Shown: positions 1 to 12,547 of the stretch, one piece after another | Numbering within the stretch: position 1 is the stretch's first letter | Layout: every line of letters begins with the position of its first letter | Assembly: GCA_003993805.1 (NCBI GenBank) | Contig: RSEF01000001.1 | Span: 189,950,493 to 190,014,492, forward strand | Source of the DNA: Himantopus leucocephalus | Lineage: Eukaryota; Chordata; Aves; Charadriiformes; Recurvirostridae | Direction: 5' to 3' | DNA: 64,000 bases | Position numbers and translations under genes: made by a program | Notes under the pieces: generated by a model | What the model was told of the DNA's origin: nothing | The model's database searches: none | The model's input: the letters and a program-made list of their open reading frames with translations, nothing else

Positions 1-366
1 TAATAAGGTATATTGCCCTGCTGTAATTTAGACAGCTATCCTCTGGAGAAACTATGTCATTTCAGTTATGTGCTTGAGCACTTTAACTGATCACTCCATC
101 AATCTTCCAGGACAGAGGTAAAATTCTATGTTAAATTAATGCAGAGTGTAGTAACTCCTTTGCAGACATAATACATCATCACATTGCTTCCCAGGGTACA
201 AGCACTACAGAAACATGCATATGCTCACTTTTGTGTAATTGGCTAAGGTGCCAAAACAAGGGTCCTCCTCCAGCCTGTGGGAAAGGGCTTAACTGCAGGC
301 AATTTTTAAATCTGTGTTGCCTGAAACTTAAGACACTTGCACTTAACCGTGATTAAGTGGAGACTA

Positions 367-500
367 AATCATAGAATAATTTAGGTCAGCAGGAGCCTTT
401 GGAGGTCACCTAAATCACCCCTGAAAACAAAGGAGAGCTAACCTTAATATTAGATGAGGTTGCTCTGCCTGGCTGACTTCTGGCAGGATGGCCAGGGAGT
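367..500 (-). mobile_element. CR1 LINE fragment (3' end, degraded)
   Basis: The plus strand starts with an AATCATAGAAT-type terminus followed by a diverged TTTAGGTCAGCAGGAGCCTT, GGAGGTCACC and GCTAACCTTAATATTAGATG. This is the reverse complement of a CR1 3' end, so the element lies on the minus strand. It is clearly diverged from typical avian CR1, and the right boundary is approximate. Confidence 0.6.
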
Positions 501-1168
501 TCCCATCGGAGGCCAATAGTTATACTATGGCAATTAACATTTAAAATTCTCAAAGCTTTTTGTTGCTGTTGTTTAAACTGAGAACTAGTTTCCACATCTT
601 CATCTGAAATAACCCAGGTTGCAGCAAAACTTGGAGTCCCCTCCAGGGGACGGTTGAATTCTCCCATTCATCTGTTTTTTCTTTTTTCTTTCTTAACATA
701 AGACACTTAGTATCATTTTTAAAGAATCACAAGAAAATTCTTTAAGTATGTTTTATAAGTTGATTCAGGAATGCCTAAAAAAGAATAGTGAACATTCATC
801 CACAATTCTACAACTCTTGCAATGTTGACTGAAACTCCAAATATATAACAATGCTTAACCATAGAACAGAAGCTATTTGAGTCAAGTGTGAACTTAAAAT
901 AGATTAACTACTTGATGAAATGGTATCTACTATCCTTGTTCTGACATTTTTATCTTATAGAGTTCAGTTTCAGGCCTAGAATAAGAACTGAACTTAGATA
1001 ATTATAGAAAAAGATTTTTGGAGGACAAACAAGATCCCATTTTCCAAAGGCCAACAGATGGGTGGAAGAGAGAAGTTAACGCTCTCCACCGAGAAAGAAG
1101 CATGAGTTCAACATTCACAGTTGTCTGGCTTGCTGATGAGACAACCAGCGTACTTGTCAATCAGAAAC

Positions 1169-1203
1169 AGAATGGTTTAGGTTGGAAGGGACCTTATAAA
1201 CAG
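1169..1203 (-). mobile_element. Short CR1 LINE 3' remnant
   Basis: The segment AATGGTTTAGGTTGGAAGGG followed by ACCTTATAAA is the reverse complement of the CR1 3' terminal motif. Only about 35 bp can be recognised. A small neighbouring ORF runs through it by chance. Confidence 0.65.
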
Positions 1204-3067
1204 GTTAGCTCAAAATAAGACACAAACCACACCATTTCTTGCCCAGCTGCTAGTTGCTAGACAAAAGAGGGGCTCACAACAGAAACATAATGAATCAGTA
1301 GGAAATGCAACTCCATGCAATTCCACCGCTTATGGGACAAGCTTTGCTGGTTAGTCAAAGGCAACTCTCAGCCCCACTCCCTCCAAATATTTACAAATGC
1401 ATGTAAGTTATGTATTCATACATTGGCTTAATTGAATACCAACATAAGATAAAAGGACTTCGCTGACCAAAGCAAATTATTTGACTCTCATCAACATATA
1501 TAGATACACTGAAAGGCTCACAGATTTAGTTACATGGACAAGCCTGGGGCTTTAAAGCATCATGAATGGACTGCTTTTAAACTTCTCCCTGTCCAAAAAC
1601 TGAATGAGCACACCATGCTCCACCTGTAACTTATTTACAGGAAACCAGAGTTTGATGCCATATGATACCATCTCATTTTGTAGTACAGATGGGAATTTCA
1701 CAGTTGAGAACCCTGATGTCTCCATATGCATTCCCAAGTTTTGTACTAATCAGGACAAATATAGCTGAAATGCATATATTAGTGTCTGTCCCACTGCATG
1801 AAGTCTTTGGTATATTAGAAGCTCAAGCTAATATGCTAGGTTGGTTTCTTTTTTTTTTTTTAAATAAAAACAGCCTTATCTGTTGTGCTTAATGTGAGGC
1901 TCCCCATGACCCTTTTATGGCAATAATTTCCTGCTAAAACTAAAGCCAAATCACGAATGTTTGCATGCCTAAAATCTCAAAGGGAGATTTTGGCAATACC
2001 AAAATGTTATCCAGAACTTCTGCTACCAGATGTTACCTCTAACAAACATGTCATCCTGGTTTATTCCCTTTTCCAACACTACTTCAAAGACTTTGCCATA
2101 CAATTAAGCTAGACATCATTTATGCACTTTTAGGTAAGTATCAAGAACCTCTACATAGAGGTCAAATAGGTATGGCATCTAGGAAGCAACTATAACTGTA
2201 AAGGTGAAAAAAATACTAGTAACAAGGATACAACAACAAAGAGCAAGAGGGGACTAATCCTATATTAGAGTGCTTTGCTGCTTCTATTTAAGGAACTGCC
2301 ATTCACAAACTAATTTATTTTTTGTACCATGCCATCTTTTTTTATCGAGACAAAAACCCTTCCACCCTTTAAACAGACAAAACCTCCTTCTGCTACTAAA
2401 TATCAACAGTATCAGGAATCTGAATGGCTCATTAAACTTAGTTATAAAACAGAAAGGCTTAATGTATAAAACAGAAGGACTCAATCACATATGAAACTTG
2501 CACATAAATTGCATTTAACTATTTGCAACATCAGGTTAGTAAAGGGAGGCTTTTACAGACTATACCTCCCTAGACAAAGCATTTGCCACTTAAAAGGTCT
2601 TTTATTGAGAGAACAGCTATGGTTTTCACATACTGACAATAGTTTAATACACAGATCAGCAGTTTTATGGCTCAAGAACATCTCATTATAGCCCTCAGAC
2701 ATTAACACTCACTTCTGAGAAGCCATCTAACACAAAAATTCAACTTCCTACTCAAAGAGAGAATGCAGTTGCGGCAACCAATTCCCTTCCTCACTCCCTG
2801 TCCCTAGTGCCTCTGAACGTACTGAAGTGACATGTTAGTTCATAAATAATTTTCAGGTGAAGGCTGAAAAATATGCAGTATCATATTCAAAGAATGAGGA
2901 CAGGTATTACAACAAACTAAACAGCAGTGTTAAGCATAGCAACCGGGTTTCCTTGATCAACTTCAATGTTTTAATAGTTCTAAGTTGTTTAAGATCGTCT
3001 ATGACTGTAACAGATGTGCAGCAAAGACCTTCAATCCAAATGAGACACACTGACCAATCTCATGTGT

Positions 3068-3357
3068 AAAGGGGTCTTATAAGAAAGGTGGGGACAGACT
3101 TTTTCGTAGGGCCTGTTGCAATAGGACAGGGAGTAGATTCAGACTAGATAATGAATAAATTTTTCACAATATGGCTGGCAAAACACTGGAACAGGTTGCC
3201 CAGAGAGGTTGTAGATGCCCATCCCTGGAAACAGGTTGGACGGGGCTCCAGGCAACCTAGCACATCTAGTGGAAGATGTCCCTGCTCATTGCAGGGGGGG
3301 TTGGACTAGATGACCTTTAAAGGTCCCTTCCAACCCAAAATACCCTATGATTCTATG
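3068..3357 (+). mobile_element. CR1 LINE 3' fragment
   Basis: About 290 bp of a 5'-truncated CR1 element in sense orientation. Visible landmarks in order are GGACAGACTTTTTCGTAGGG, ACACTGGAACAGGTTGCCCA, a GGTTGGACGGGGCTCCAGGC block, TTGGACTAGATGACCTTTAA, GGTCCCTTCCAACCC and the terminal CTATGATTCTATG. The 3' end is intact. The diverged ATGCCCATCC segment suggests moderate age. Confidence 0.9.
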
Positions 3358-3851
3358 TGCAATTTTCTTCAATAACACTGTGATTTGGAAGTTGGGTTTA
3401 CATCTCTTGACAAAAGCTTGTCAAACAATAAGTCCAAACCACTGCCAGCAATTTAACACTATTCTCATATCCTACCTGTGCAGCACACGCTCTATTAATA
3501 CAGGTCTGCACATCGCTACACTGCCTTGCCAGAAACATGCTGGACCATCAGAATCACCAGTAAGAAAAATAAGCATTTCAACTAATTTAACTATTTCTAA
3601 GTAGCTGAATAAAAACAGCTTCAAGCTTTATTAGAAGAAGCTTTATTTATTGTTTATCAGTCTTCCCTGCTACTGTACTTCCACATAATCCTGCTTGCAG
3701 ACCTCTCAGCACTCAGTTTCAACACACTTCTTGCCAGGTAGCATCTTGTCGCCGAGATTTTGGTGCAAAACTCCAGGGTTTTTGATAACACCTACAATTC
3801 ATTTGAAAAGAAAAAAAATGTTCTCAATGGTTGCATCTTCCTTTTTTTTTT

Positions 3852-3919
3852 TTTAAACTGTGTGTCTGCTGTGTAACACTGATTCCCACCAGTGTTACAC
3901 AGCAGACACACAGTTTAAA
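3852..3919. repeat. Perfect 30-bp inverted repeat with 8-nt spacer
   Basis: The left arm is 3852-3881 and begins TTTAAACTGTGTGTCTGCTG. The right arm is 3890-3919 and is its exact reverse complement. The spacer is ATTCCCAC (3882-3889). A 13-T run (3842-3854) abuts and overlaps the start of the left arm. The potential hairpin is 68 nt with no mismatch, lies in NAA16 intron 1, and matches no repeat family I recognise. It could be a young fold-back or template-switch event, a small-RNA hairpin, or a read fold-back artefact. Confidence 0.95.
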
Positions 3920-6900
3920 GAACTGGGTTGGGTAAGAAAGGAAACCATGAGCTAAATGTGGAACACCAGAGCCTAGAGAAAAGGACAAGGCTTACACATC
4001 AAGCCTTATGGAAAGAACACTGGAAGTCAGTTGTGCTGGAAATCTGTCCAAGCAACAATGGTGATCAAGTTCAGTAATAAAAAGCCCTCAAAGTTATCAC
4101 TGACTGTGATTCTGATCAGCAACTTTTTCTGGGAGCTATCTGACAATTATTTAGGGGCTGTTCAAATCGTTAATACACATTTCTGACCAGAACCAGGCAC
4201 AATCAATACAGGAACAACAGCATACTGTCAGCGTTCTTCTTAATTAGTATTTAACACTTGGACCTTTTAAAAAGCCTTCCTTGTTTTATTGCACATCTAT
4301 AAAATAATGTCATCTGCATCTAACAGACAATCTATGTTTCTCACATCAGTTGATAAAATTAGTTATCCAAGTACCTTAGTGAGATTTTAGGTAGAACTTG
4401 GCATATACTGTTCCTATGCTAACAGTAACTACTAAATTATTCACCAGTTCGATAGCAAGGCCTGACACCATGTTGTTTGAACGATATACAATTAAGTTCC
4501 AAAAGAGTTCAGCTTTCCATCTGTGTTGGAAGTGCTTCTTGTATCATGAAATATTTGGATAATTTGCAGTACTGATACAGGAAAAGAAAGCATCGTGACA
4601 TTGTAAAATTTCGGAGACAGACTAGGGACCTCTACATGAGATTCCCCAACCATCAACCCTCTCTCCACACTGATTTCAATTCACTGATGTTTGACAGAAT
4701 GGAAAAAACCCACACCTATCAGCTGGAAGGGACTTCAGCTCAGGGAGGCCAAGGAAGAAGTTCATTACCGCCTTCCCACTCCCACAGCATCCTAGATTTG
4801 TAGTCCCAGGACATCCCTTCCAGACTATCAACATGTTCTTCTACCCTTTCCCCCAAGCCCTACCGGTATTTTATATATGCATGGTTACCCCTACTGCTGG
4901 CAAGAGTGGTTGGCCTCATCAGCTGAAATAAGCAGAGGAAGACAACCTAGCACCAGCCTTGCTTGCTTCCATTGTCTAGACAGGCTAGATAGCTCTTCCC
5001 CAGACCTGAGGATTTGGCAATGCAGAACAGTGCTGAGTCAGACCACAGACGATGGTGTACAATAGAACACGTGCCCAGCATCATATATAGTGGTAAGATT
5101 TTGATCAAAGTACTAATGCCACAGTAATAGCTAAGCTTTCACTACCATGATTCTCTGTATACAACAGCATTTTTTCCTTTAATCAGCTTCTTCCAGTTAT
5201 TTAAGTTCAAAGCTACAGAATACACAAAACGTTTCCACCTGTGTTCAGTACAGTAACAGTTGTAATCACTGCTTTTTGTGCACTATACTATTGGCAGAAT
5301 AAAACTGATATTTATTTATTATCAGAAAGAACATGTGTGATAAGAGAACATTGTTTCAACATTTGTTGTCAGAAACATCTTTAACAGCCCTATAAACTAT
5401 GCCTTTTAAAGGGGGAAGCTCATTATTAAAAAGTTGCCTTAAATTAAGACCTACTCTAATTTTGCACTGTGCGCACAGACTCAATACAATTTGAATCCCT
5501 AGAACATCCTTTGCTTCAAAGGGGCAGAAACAAGAGAACATGCAGTAGAAAGAGCTCTTGCTTACAAGTACTTAGCATCTGTAGCTTCCTCGCTATTTGA
5601 GTTAGTAGAGTTCTCTACCATTTATGAACATGTGTATACCTCTGCAAAGGCAGAAACCGTAACAGTAACACTAGAAATCAGACTAGTCATAGCCCCATCA
5701 TACACTTTCTACTAGTTTTTAATTTGCACTTTGTGTAGAAGTACTGAAGAGACAAATCTGCCACATCTCCTGGGATGAAACAGCGATTTGCCTAGCAAGA
5801 ACTCAGCCTGAGCAGGTGCTCCACAAGCTAGTGGAACTGCATCTGTGAGCAGTTAAGCAAATGAAACTATCAACATGAGCACTGTTTTGCACAACCTGAC
5901 AGACATACACATATAAATCTCAGGCTTTAAAAAGTTATGCTTTTATTTAGACATCTTAAAGCAAGTTCAAGGCAATTACTGATGCAAGCCTTTAACACTA
6001 ACTGTATCTCAACATTCCCTAGAAGGTTTCACAGTGATTCAGACAAAAAAGTTGCATGAATCATAACAGATCAGGCCAAAGCCATCAGACCTACCTGGTA
6101 CAGGCCACCAGAGATAAGATACAAGTGGCAGATGAATAGGGAGAGGCTTATGAATAAGACAAGCGTTATTACAGTTCTCTCCAGAATGTTCTCAGCCTCC
6201 ACTTATATTTGTGCCTCACCAATCCCCTGAGCCAAACGGTATATATTCACAGAAAAAAGTAAAGGACTCCCCCCACGCCCCCCTCAAAGTGCCTAAAACT
6301 TTTCATAGCGACTACACCTTGCAGCAGAGGGATCCACAGTATAACTACCTTTTTGTTAAAAACTTTTTGTTGGAGCCTGCTACTTCGCAGCCACCATCTC
6401 TACCAAAATGCAAACTAGGCACAACAGTTTGAAAATAGACAAATCCCTACTTAACTTCTCTAGACTGTTCATAATTTGAGAATCTTCTATTAAGTTCTTT
6501 CTCCTTCAAGAAGGTCATTTCATACTTGCATCCTTCTTCTGAGGAGGCTTGGGGGGGCAGAGGGCAGGACCAGAGGAAATGGCAACACACACAGCACTGC
6601 AAACGCAGCCTGGGCAGTGGCATAACAGCATTTTTCTCTTCCCAGGATTCACCAGCTTTCAACTACTGTACAAGGAAATTGTTTTTAAAAACAAAGATTC
6701 CTAAAAATCTCCAATCTTAGCAACAATCCAGCACACAGCCCATCGTAGGTCCACATTAAATTAGGATTTCCAAGTCTAACAGTCACCTACAAACAATATT
6801 ACTTGCTATGACTCAAGTTGCTCCAGCAACATGAAGTACTCCTGCATGTTTTCAGATGACCTTCACTTCTTGTGCCATGAGTTTAGTACAACTGAACTCT

Positions 6901-7798
6901 TCTTGCTATTCATCACTTGTTCTGTTCAAATAACGATAGGCAATTAAGAAAAAGTTCCAGCACAAAACACAATGGGACTCAATTTTGAAGAGTTATCATT
7001 TATTCATACAGGAACTTTACTTAAAAGAAGTCCCGAGTGAATAAACAACCAGCACCATTCCATGGAAGCCTGCTTTATGAGCCTTCCACGATGACATTTA
7101 CAAACTCCTTTTGACAAATGAAACCAGGAATATTTATTTGGGATAAAGTCTTCTCCAAATCAGACTCCCTCAAATCACTGACAAATGTGAAGCATGATTT
7201 TCCCTTATGAAAGCCTTACTGACTCTTACCATTAGCCTATTATCTATCCTCCACAGTTCTGTCATTTTAGTAGTCTGCAGCTGGCCAGGCATCCTCACCA
7301 CCTCTTTCGAAAGGAAACAGCCTACACTTTTCCTATGCTGCCCCTCCTTAGCAGCACAAGTAACAACTGCACCACATATCTGTCATCTTAGTTACACCAG
7401 ATTATTTTTAATGACAGCTCCATACTCTTATCTTTAAAGGAAGGGGTCTTTAAAAGAGACTTCAAACATCCACTACTCCAATAGTGGATTACAATGGCTA
7501 CCTCAGCTATGTTATTCATGTCATTTGGGAGGCATTAATTAGCATAGCATCATACCTTCCCAATTATTGAGTTTAATAGTTTGGTAACTCCCCCACATCA
7601 TTACTAGGAGAATGATTTATGCATGCTTACAATCCATTAAATAAAATGAAAAATACTTTGAGTTTTATGAATCAGAATTAATTTAACTAACTCCTACAAA
7701 CACTTGCATATTTATCTATCAAAGAAGAAATCTTAAGATTATTGTAGAAGTCAGGAAACAAAAAGGACACTACAGAGAAGCTGAACAACTCCTCAGAG

Positions 7799-8070
7799 AT
7801 AGAATCATAGAAACGTTAAGGTTGGAAGGGACTTTTAAGATCAAGTCCAACCATTAATCTAACATGACAAAAAACACTTCTAAACCATATCCCCAAGTAC
7901 CTTATCTACCCTTTTTTTAAAGGCCTCCAGGGATGGCAAATCCACCACCTCCCTGGGCAGCCTATTCCAATGTTGGATAACCCTTTCAGTGAAAAAATTT
8001 TTCCTAATATCCAACCTAAACCTCACCTGGCTTAACTTGAACCCATAATAGGTTAGATAGGGCACTTTAG
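7799..8070 (-). mobile_element. CR1 LINE 3' fragment
   Basis: The plus strand shows the reverse complement of CR1: ATAGAATCATAGAAACGTTA, AGGTTGGAAGGGACTTTTAA, then CACCTCCCTGGGCAGCCTAT and CCAACCTAAACCTCACCTGG. The minus-strand 64-residue ORF here (7880-8074) is CR1-derived tail sequence, not a host gene. Confidence 0.9.
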
Positions 8071-11000
8071 ACAATTTCTAAGATTTCCTCACCCCAAAAA
8101 GTGGAAGATACCTGCCTGAAAGAACTAAGCAGCAACAAGTCACTGCTACAAAGGGATATCCTTGCAGACTTTTTGTGTTTAATTACTCTAAGTCAAAGAA
8201 GAGTAAATAGCTAAACTGGTCTCAATAAGAGTGATGCCTTGTATCCGAAGAGGTACTAGGACTTAGTTCCCTCATAACAGGATGAAATAGTCACAGGCTA
8301 GCCCTTCCTCAGGGGAAACACATTTGCAATTAAAGCAGCAAACCTTATTTTACACAACAACAATATGTGGAATTCACTAAGAAATCAAAGGATTAATTAC
8401 TTACAGGCATGATACTATCCAGTTATACTAGGCATGAAACAAACAGTAGACAATACCTTACACTATGTGACACTGGGGAGACACCAATGGTTATTACAAG
8501 ACACTAAGCGTTTCTTAAGAACAAAAACAATTTGGCAAGTAAGCCATGAAAGTATGACCACAGCCCCATGGCTTTCCTCTAAGCACTTGTAAGGGCTACT
8601 ACCATGCCCTGTCCGGACAGAGCTGATTTGATCCTACAAAGCCCAAGCTTAAAACTAATTTTAAGATGAAACATAGTTTATAATCTGGTTTCTCAGGGGG
8701 AGAAAAAAAAAAAATCAAAGCTGCTTAAACTGAAACATACTCTGAAGGCAAGCTTACAGCTCTGTTTTAAATACACAAAATAGAAGAACTGCCTAAGCTT
8801 ACTAGAAGTAAACACCAAATGCACATTACCGAACTTCAATGTTAACAAGAAGCATTTTTAAGTTACCAGTCTACACATCTATTTTAGATTGCATCTAAAA
8901 GTCACAAGCTGGAGACTGATTTTTAAGAACCAACACCAGCATTCCTGTATTAGTTCTTCTTTATGGATGCCTTTCTTTCCACAAAGGGGGAGCCAGGAAG
9001 CTTTCAAACACTTTCTCCATGCCTTCTGTGAGACTGAGAAGTGAAAGGTAAGAGCCTGAAGTTGCTCAGCCCCTCCGTCCCAAGCAACATCACACCTGTA
9101 AGCCCCATCAGAGCTTCCAGGGAAAGAGCACTAGTGTGAGGAAAAGCCCATGTAGAAGAGTGGAAGTAAGGCTTAAGAAGCAAAACAGACCTGGAAGTCA
9201 GGACAGCAAGAGAAATGAGTTCTAGCACTACTTTACAGCAGTACTGAGAAACTAAAACTATTACCCATGCTGCAATTGCTATTAGTTCCCTAATCACATG
9301 ACAGCTAGTTTTAAGTCAGCTTGTTCAAGTACTGCCAAGCATGCAAGCACACCAATTGATGTGGCTTAAAGACTATTTACTCAGCTTCCTGAGCAGACTT
9401 CACAGCTTACACTGTACTCTGTGAGGACACACTAGCTCAGACACCTCTAAGCTTGGTATGCTGTTATGTGGGCACCTTGTTCAGACTGTCGATAACCTGT
9501 CTCACATGTTACATCACACACCAAGTCACTGACTCCTAAGTACCTCTCATGATCTCCAAATGAGCTTCCCATTTCATAACTGCTAATTCTCTGCTCAGTG
9601 TTTGCAAAAATACTTAGTCTTAATATATGAGTACAGTTTCCTCACATCTGTTCCAAGTGATTAAATCACTACATGCTTGTAAGGTCTTATTATACAGCCT
9701 CCTACACAATTCCCCGTCCCCCAATTTTTTAAAATGCCCATAGCACGCCTAGTAATTTCAAGTATTCTGGCAGTGCCAAAGCACGTAAAAGCTGCTTCCC
9801 TTCGAGAACAGCCTTTAGCACTACAGGCTGTATTACTACACTAAAATACTCTGAAACATGTCAAGCAACCAAAGGGTTCAATTTGTACTATTTAGACAGC
9901 AGTATTCCAGAGAGCAAGCCATGAAAAGGTCAAAGCCAGCTAGAAAAAAAGTAGTAAGAAAATGTTTCAAAAAGTATCAATACATGAAGTAACAAGCCAA
10001 CAGTTTTGTGATTAACACTGTAGAAAATGTAACTAGCTACTACACAGCACCAGTTAAACCTTCTGAAGGGTTTAGAAATGAAGTAAATTTCCATACCAGC
10101 TTCACTGAAGTCTTTTGCCTCTTTTTTCCTTGTCTAAGCACTTACTTTTTGTCCACTGCTTAATAAAACAAGGTTGTCGGAAATAAGATCTCCAGAAAAG
10201 CTCTTCTATATTGCAGTTGAAAAAAATTCAGAAGTGACTGCTACTGTGAACTTGTTTGCTGCTAGTACGAGTAATCACTTAACTGTTCTAATATTAGTCA
10301 TTTATTTTTAGCAGGGAGAGAGAGGAGTGCTAGAATGGCTTACTAAGATGCATACCATAAGCATGCAGTAAGCAACAAATCACCATTAAGAACCATTAAG
10401 TCTTTTAAAATCTGCATACTACCCAAAGCAGGTAAAAGAAAACGGCTCTGAAGCACCTGCTGAAATGCACCAGCTACATACAGAGTACACAGGCTTACAC
10501 ATGCTGTTTGTTCTGAACTCAGCTTCACACAGCCAAAACGCTCACCTCTCAACCACAAAGTTATTGAAACTAGCCTAACAGATTCCCACATAGCTGAAGA
10601 AATTTGTGCCGGCCAACAGATTACCACTGTGCTGCACAGACCTCCTCTGCCTGCGGACTAGCAAACTGGCACAAAACACCTCAACTTTATTGAGGCTGGA
10701 ACTCCAGTACTGTCACACTGAAAAGTTCAGGAAAGGGGGAGTCTTGGTGTTTTATTCTGGGTTGTGTTTTTTTTCCTTGGGGTTTATGCACATTAATGAT
10801 TTTTTTTTTTCCACAAAGAATTAGCAATATAAAATATACACTGATAGAGTAGAAACTACTGAAGCGAGCTCTTTTTTTAAAGTTACCTCACAAACACCAC
10901 ACGTCCTTCACACCGTTAAGTCTCAAAGAGCTGAAGCAGCCCGAGATAATGATTTAGTCAAAGTAGCCCAGCACATAAAAGTGGAGACAAGTCTACAGAG

Positions 11001-11899
11001 TCAGGACACTTTAACCCACCTGGCTTCTTCAACTACACTTAAGATTGCCCAGTGTACTAGCTTTAATCTAGTCCCACTCGATTGAAACTTTCGCAAAATG
11101 AAGTAAGATCAACTGGGTCACACCGAACCCCTGCTACGCTTGCACCGCGCTTCGAGGTCTTCTCCCAGCCTGCCGGGGCACGGTGGCAGGGGGCCACTGA
11201 GGCGAGCAGCACACCAACCCTCTCAGCCAGACCCCCAGCACAGGGCAGGCGGGAGGGGGGGGGGATATGACAGCCCCCCCCCCGCTGCCGCCATCCCCCG
11301 AGCCGCCCTTTCCAGCCGCCCACAGGCCCCGCTCCGGACGCGGGTTCGAGCCCGCCTCCGCCGGCGGAGGGCCGCCGCCCGCTTTGCGGCGGGAAGGACG
11401 GGGAAGACGGAGCGGCGGCGGCGCCGCGTTGCCCAGCCCCGCAAGTCGGAGCTCGCCCCCGGGAGTTACCGTCGCGGGCGGGGAGGAAGGAGAACGGCGG
11501 CCCCCCGGGGGAGCGGCGGGTGGCTCGCTCGCTCCCTCCCTCATTCCCCTCCCTCCCTCCTTCCCGCCCTCGCCCGGCCGGCGGCGACACCAACCCTTCC
11601 CGGCCCCCCCCGCCAGGAGTGAGGGGGGCTCGCCCGGCCTGCTCGGCGGGCCCCAGACAAAGGAAGGAAACGGAGACGAACCGGGACGAGGAGGAGGAGA
11701 CGGCGGCCCCAGCTCCCCCCCCTCAGGGCGAGTGCGGCCGCCGCATCCTTTTTCGCTCAGCCAGAGCCAACTCCGGCAGCGGGCGAGGTAACCCCGCGCC
11801 GCGGGTCGGAGGGCGCCGAGCAAGGCCGGTGTGCGAGAGGGGAAAGGAGAGAGAAGCGCCGGCGGAGAGACAGAGAGAAGAGCGGGGCCGGTAGCTCAC

Positions 11900-11953
11900 C
11901 AGAATCCGCTTGAAGAGGTTGCTCTCCTTGGGCGGCAGCGGCACGGACGGCAT
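11900..11953 (-). CDS. NAA16: NAA16 coding exon 1 (NatA auxiliary subunit, N-terminus)
   Basis: On the minus strand an ATG at 11953-11951 opens MPSVPLPPKESNLFKRIL. It is followed at once by a splice donor (CTG|GTGAGC, intron from 11899). The N-terminus of the NAA15/NAA16 family has this form, and PPKESNLFKRIL matches NAA16 better than NAA15, which has PPKENALFKRIL. The protein is the TPR-repeat auxiliary subunit that anchors the NatA catalytic subunit NAA10 to the ribosome for co-translational N-terminal acetylation. Only 18 of roughly 860 residues are here; the TPR exons lie beyond the window. The exon ends in phase 0. The intronless read-through continues open but loses similarity immediately after RIL, which supports the splice call. 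Divergent placement next to MTRF1 matches the mammalian gene order. Confidence 0.9.
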
Positions 11954-12020
11954 GGTGCGGGCGGCCCCAGGGCAGGCACGGCTGGCGGGGGTGGGGGCGG
12001 CCCGGCAGCTGTCGGTACGA

Positions 12021-12060
12021 GGGAGGGGAAGGGGAAAGGGAAGGGGGGGGAGGGAAGGGA
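12021..12060 (+). promoter_or_regulatory. G-run cluster with G-quadruplex potential upstream of NAA16 ATG
   Basis: The plus strand has at least five G-tracts of three or more separated by A or AA (it starts GGGAGGGGAAGGGGAAAGGG), which meets the usual G-quadruplex motif. It lies 68-107 bp upstream of the NAA16 start codon, so the NAA16 transcript or template would carry the C/T-rich complement. The function is inferred only. Confidence 0.5.
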
Positions 12061-12136
12061 AGAAGAACCCCGAACTCCGCGGGGCAGCTGCGGCGGCGGC
12101 GCGGCTCTTGCCCGAGCGGCGGCGGCGACTCTTTAA

Positions 12137-12146
12137 CTCATTGGCC
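12137..12146 (-). promoter_or_regulatory. CCAAT box / NF-Y site
   Basis: The minus strand reads GGCCAATGAG, which matches the NF-Y core with its flanks. It lies about 185 bp upstream of the NAA16 start codon within the CpG island. NF-Y acts in either orientation, so it could also serve plus-strand MTRF1 transcription. Confidence 0.6.
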
Positions 12147-12520
12147 TGCACCGCCCTCCCCGCCGGCTCCCCTCCGACGCGGCGCGGGAGCGCGGCCCCT
12201 CTGCGCAGCTGCCGGGGAGGCCTCGCCGCCCGCCTGACGCTGCAAAATGGCAGCCGGGGTCCCCTCCGCGCAGGCGCAACCGCCGCTGGGCGCCCCCGCC
12301 TCCCGCCGCTTCCCCCACCTCTCGTACGCCGCACACTTCCCCCCCCCTCCCCGTGTCTCTGAGGCGTCAGGAGAGGGGGGATCTGCTGGGGCGTGAGGGG
12401 ATCTTCCGCGGCGTCCCCCTCACCCGCCCGGCCCGAGGGGAGGCGTCGTTGTTTGTGGGCCGTGAGGGGAGTTACCTGGCTCTGAGGTGGGGGCAGCCCT
12501 CGGCAAGGCCCTGAGGGGAA

Positions 12521-12547
12521 GGGAGGCGGGAGGCGGGAGGCGGAGGG
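12521..12547 (+). repeat. Short GGGAGGC tandem repeat
   Basis: Three copies of a 7-bp GGGAGGC unit lie in the CpG island, followed by GGAGGG. The tract has G-quadruplex potential on the plus strand. It is too short to count as a minisatellite. Confidence 0.6.

Larger units (their letters stand above)
1..11899 (-). other. NAA16: NAA16 intron 1 (partial; continues beyond base 1)
   Basis: This stretch follows the splice donor of NAA16 coding exon 1 on the minus strand. I looked for the next NAA16 exon, which should encode the start of the TPR array after FKRIL, and did not find it, so the intron appears longer than 11.8 kb. The base composition is AT-rich and noncoding; the short ORFs are scattered and have no recognisable homology. 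Supported contents are CR1 fragments (367-500, 1169-1203, 3068-3357, 7799-8070), one perfect inverted repeat (3852-3919), and poly-T/A runs. The rest holds nothing I can name. A short exon could be missed by eye. Confidence 0.6.

Noticed and set aside
4700..4750. AGCTGGAAGGGACTTCAGCT resembling a CR1 terminus
   Set aside because: The similarity is limited to GGAAGGGACTT with no further CR1 landmarks on either side.
7880..8074. 64-residue minus-strand ORF with [24 protein letters not shown] text
   Set aside because: It is the decayed tail of a CR1 LINE, not a host gene.
11063..12362. Multiple 100-230 residue ORFs in the first CpG island
   Set aside because: Same GC effect. Only the 18 codons at 11953-11900 on the minus strand have homology and a correct splice donor.
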